From Promethearchaeota archaeon (GTDB lineage Archaea; Asgardarchaeota; Lokiarchaeia; Sigynarchaeales; MK-D1): a DNA stretch of 5,671 nt. The notes beneath the pieces are model-generated. The model made no database searches. It was not told the origin of the DNA and saw only the letters and a list, made by a program, of their open reading frames with translations. The stretch lies in assembly GCA_016839865.1 (NCBI GenBank), contig JAEOTN010000189.1:1-5671 (forward strand), written 5' to 3'. Position 1 is the first letter of the stretch; each line of letters opens with the position of its first letter. The position numbers and the translations under genes were made by a program. Below, in pieces: positions 5,602 to 5,671 of this stretch.

Positions 5602-5671
5602 CTAGTAAGAAATAGAATTATCTTCATTTCGGATGATTTGGATAACTGGTCTCTGACCTTCAGGACAGACC
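5602..5671 (-). CDS. possible C-terminal end of a minus-strand gene, cut by the window edge
   Basis: The last 22 codons before a TAG (5604-5602) read VCPEGQRPVIQIIRNE and onward, with codons like those of the neighbouring genes, which suggests the tail of a gene entering from the right. A second frame is also open over most of this stretch, and 70 nt is too short to identify a family, so this is tentative. Confidence 0.3.
   Translation of the reverse strand, partial: VCPEGQRPVIQIIRNEDNSISY

Overview
The window suggests an AT-rich archaeal genome, most probably an Asgard-type archaeon. The main pointer is a complete eukaryote-like JAMM/MPN+ (Rpn11/CSN5-type) metalloprotease domain. Archaeal leaderless-style gene starts and an IS200/IS605-group element carrying only tnpB fit with this. 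The lineage is an inference from one gene family and overall style; there is no rRNA or tRNA to settle it.

Layout. (1) 1-914, minus: Rpn11-like JAMM peptidase with a long C-terminal extension, cut by the window edge. (2) 915-1213: gene-free interval holding an isolated 41-nt copy (953-993) of a transposon left end, next to the JAMM promoter region. (3) 1214-2623, plus: a tnpB-only IS200/IS605-group (IS1341-type) element. It has a left-end hairpin, tnpB (1290-2618) and a right end that overlaps the tnpB stop codon and should encode the 3' part of the guide RNA (reRNA/omegaRNA). (4) 2650-2678: AT-rich hairpin that could terminate the minus-strand operon. (5) 4231-2690 and 5100-4228, minus: a 12-TM GPH-family (MelB-like) transporter overlapping by an ATGA motif with an upstream seven-TM protein of unknown family. 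(6) 5180-5511, minus: a small ORF whose coding-like sequence continues upstream in a second frame, probably a frameshifted gene. (7) 5602-5671: possible last codons of another minus-strand gene.

How the parts relate. All host genes read on the minus strand; the transposon lies between the transporter operon and the JAMM gene and reads on the plus strand. The 7-TM protein and the transporter are very likely co-translated and may work as a pair. Nothing in the window links them to the JAMM peptidase.

The points most worth a second look are the TnpB, which lacks the usual RuvC-II glutamate but has a candidate replacement, the isolated left end beside the JAMM promoter, the unrecognised N-out/C-in 7-TM protein with a repeated TLVE(L/F)N motif, and the apparent frameshifts at 5440-5510.
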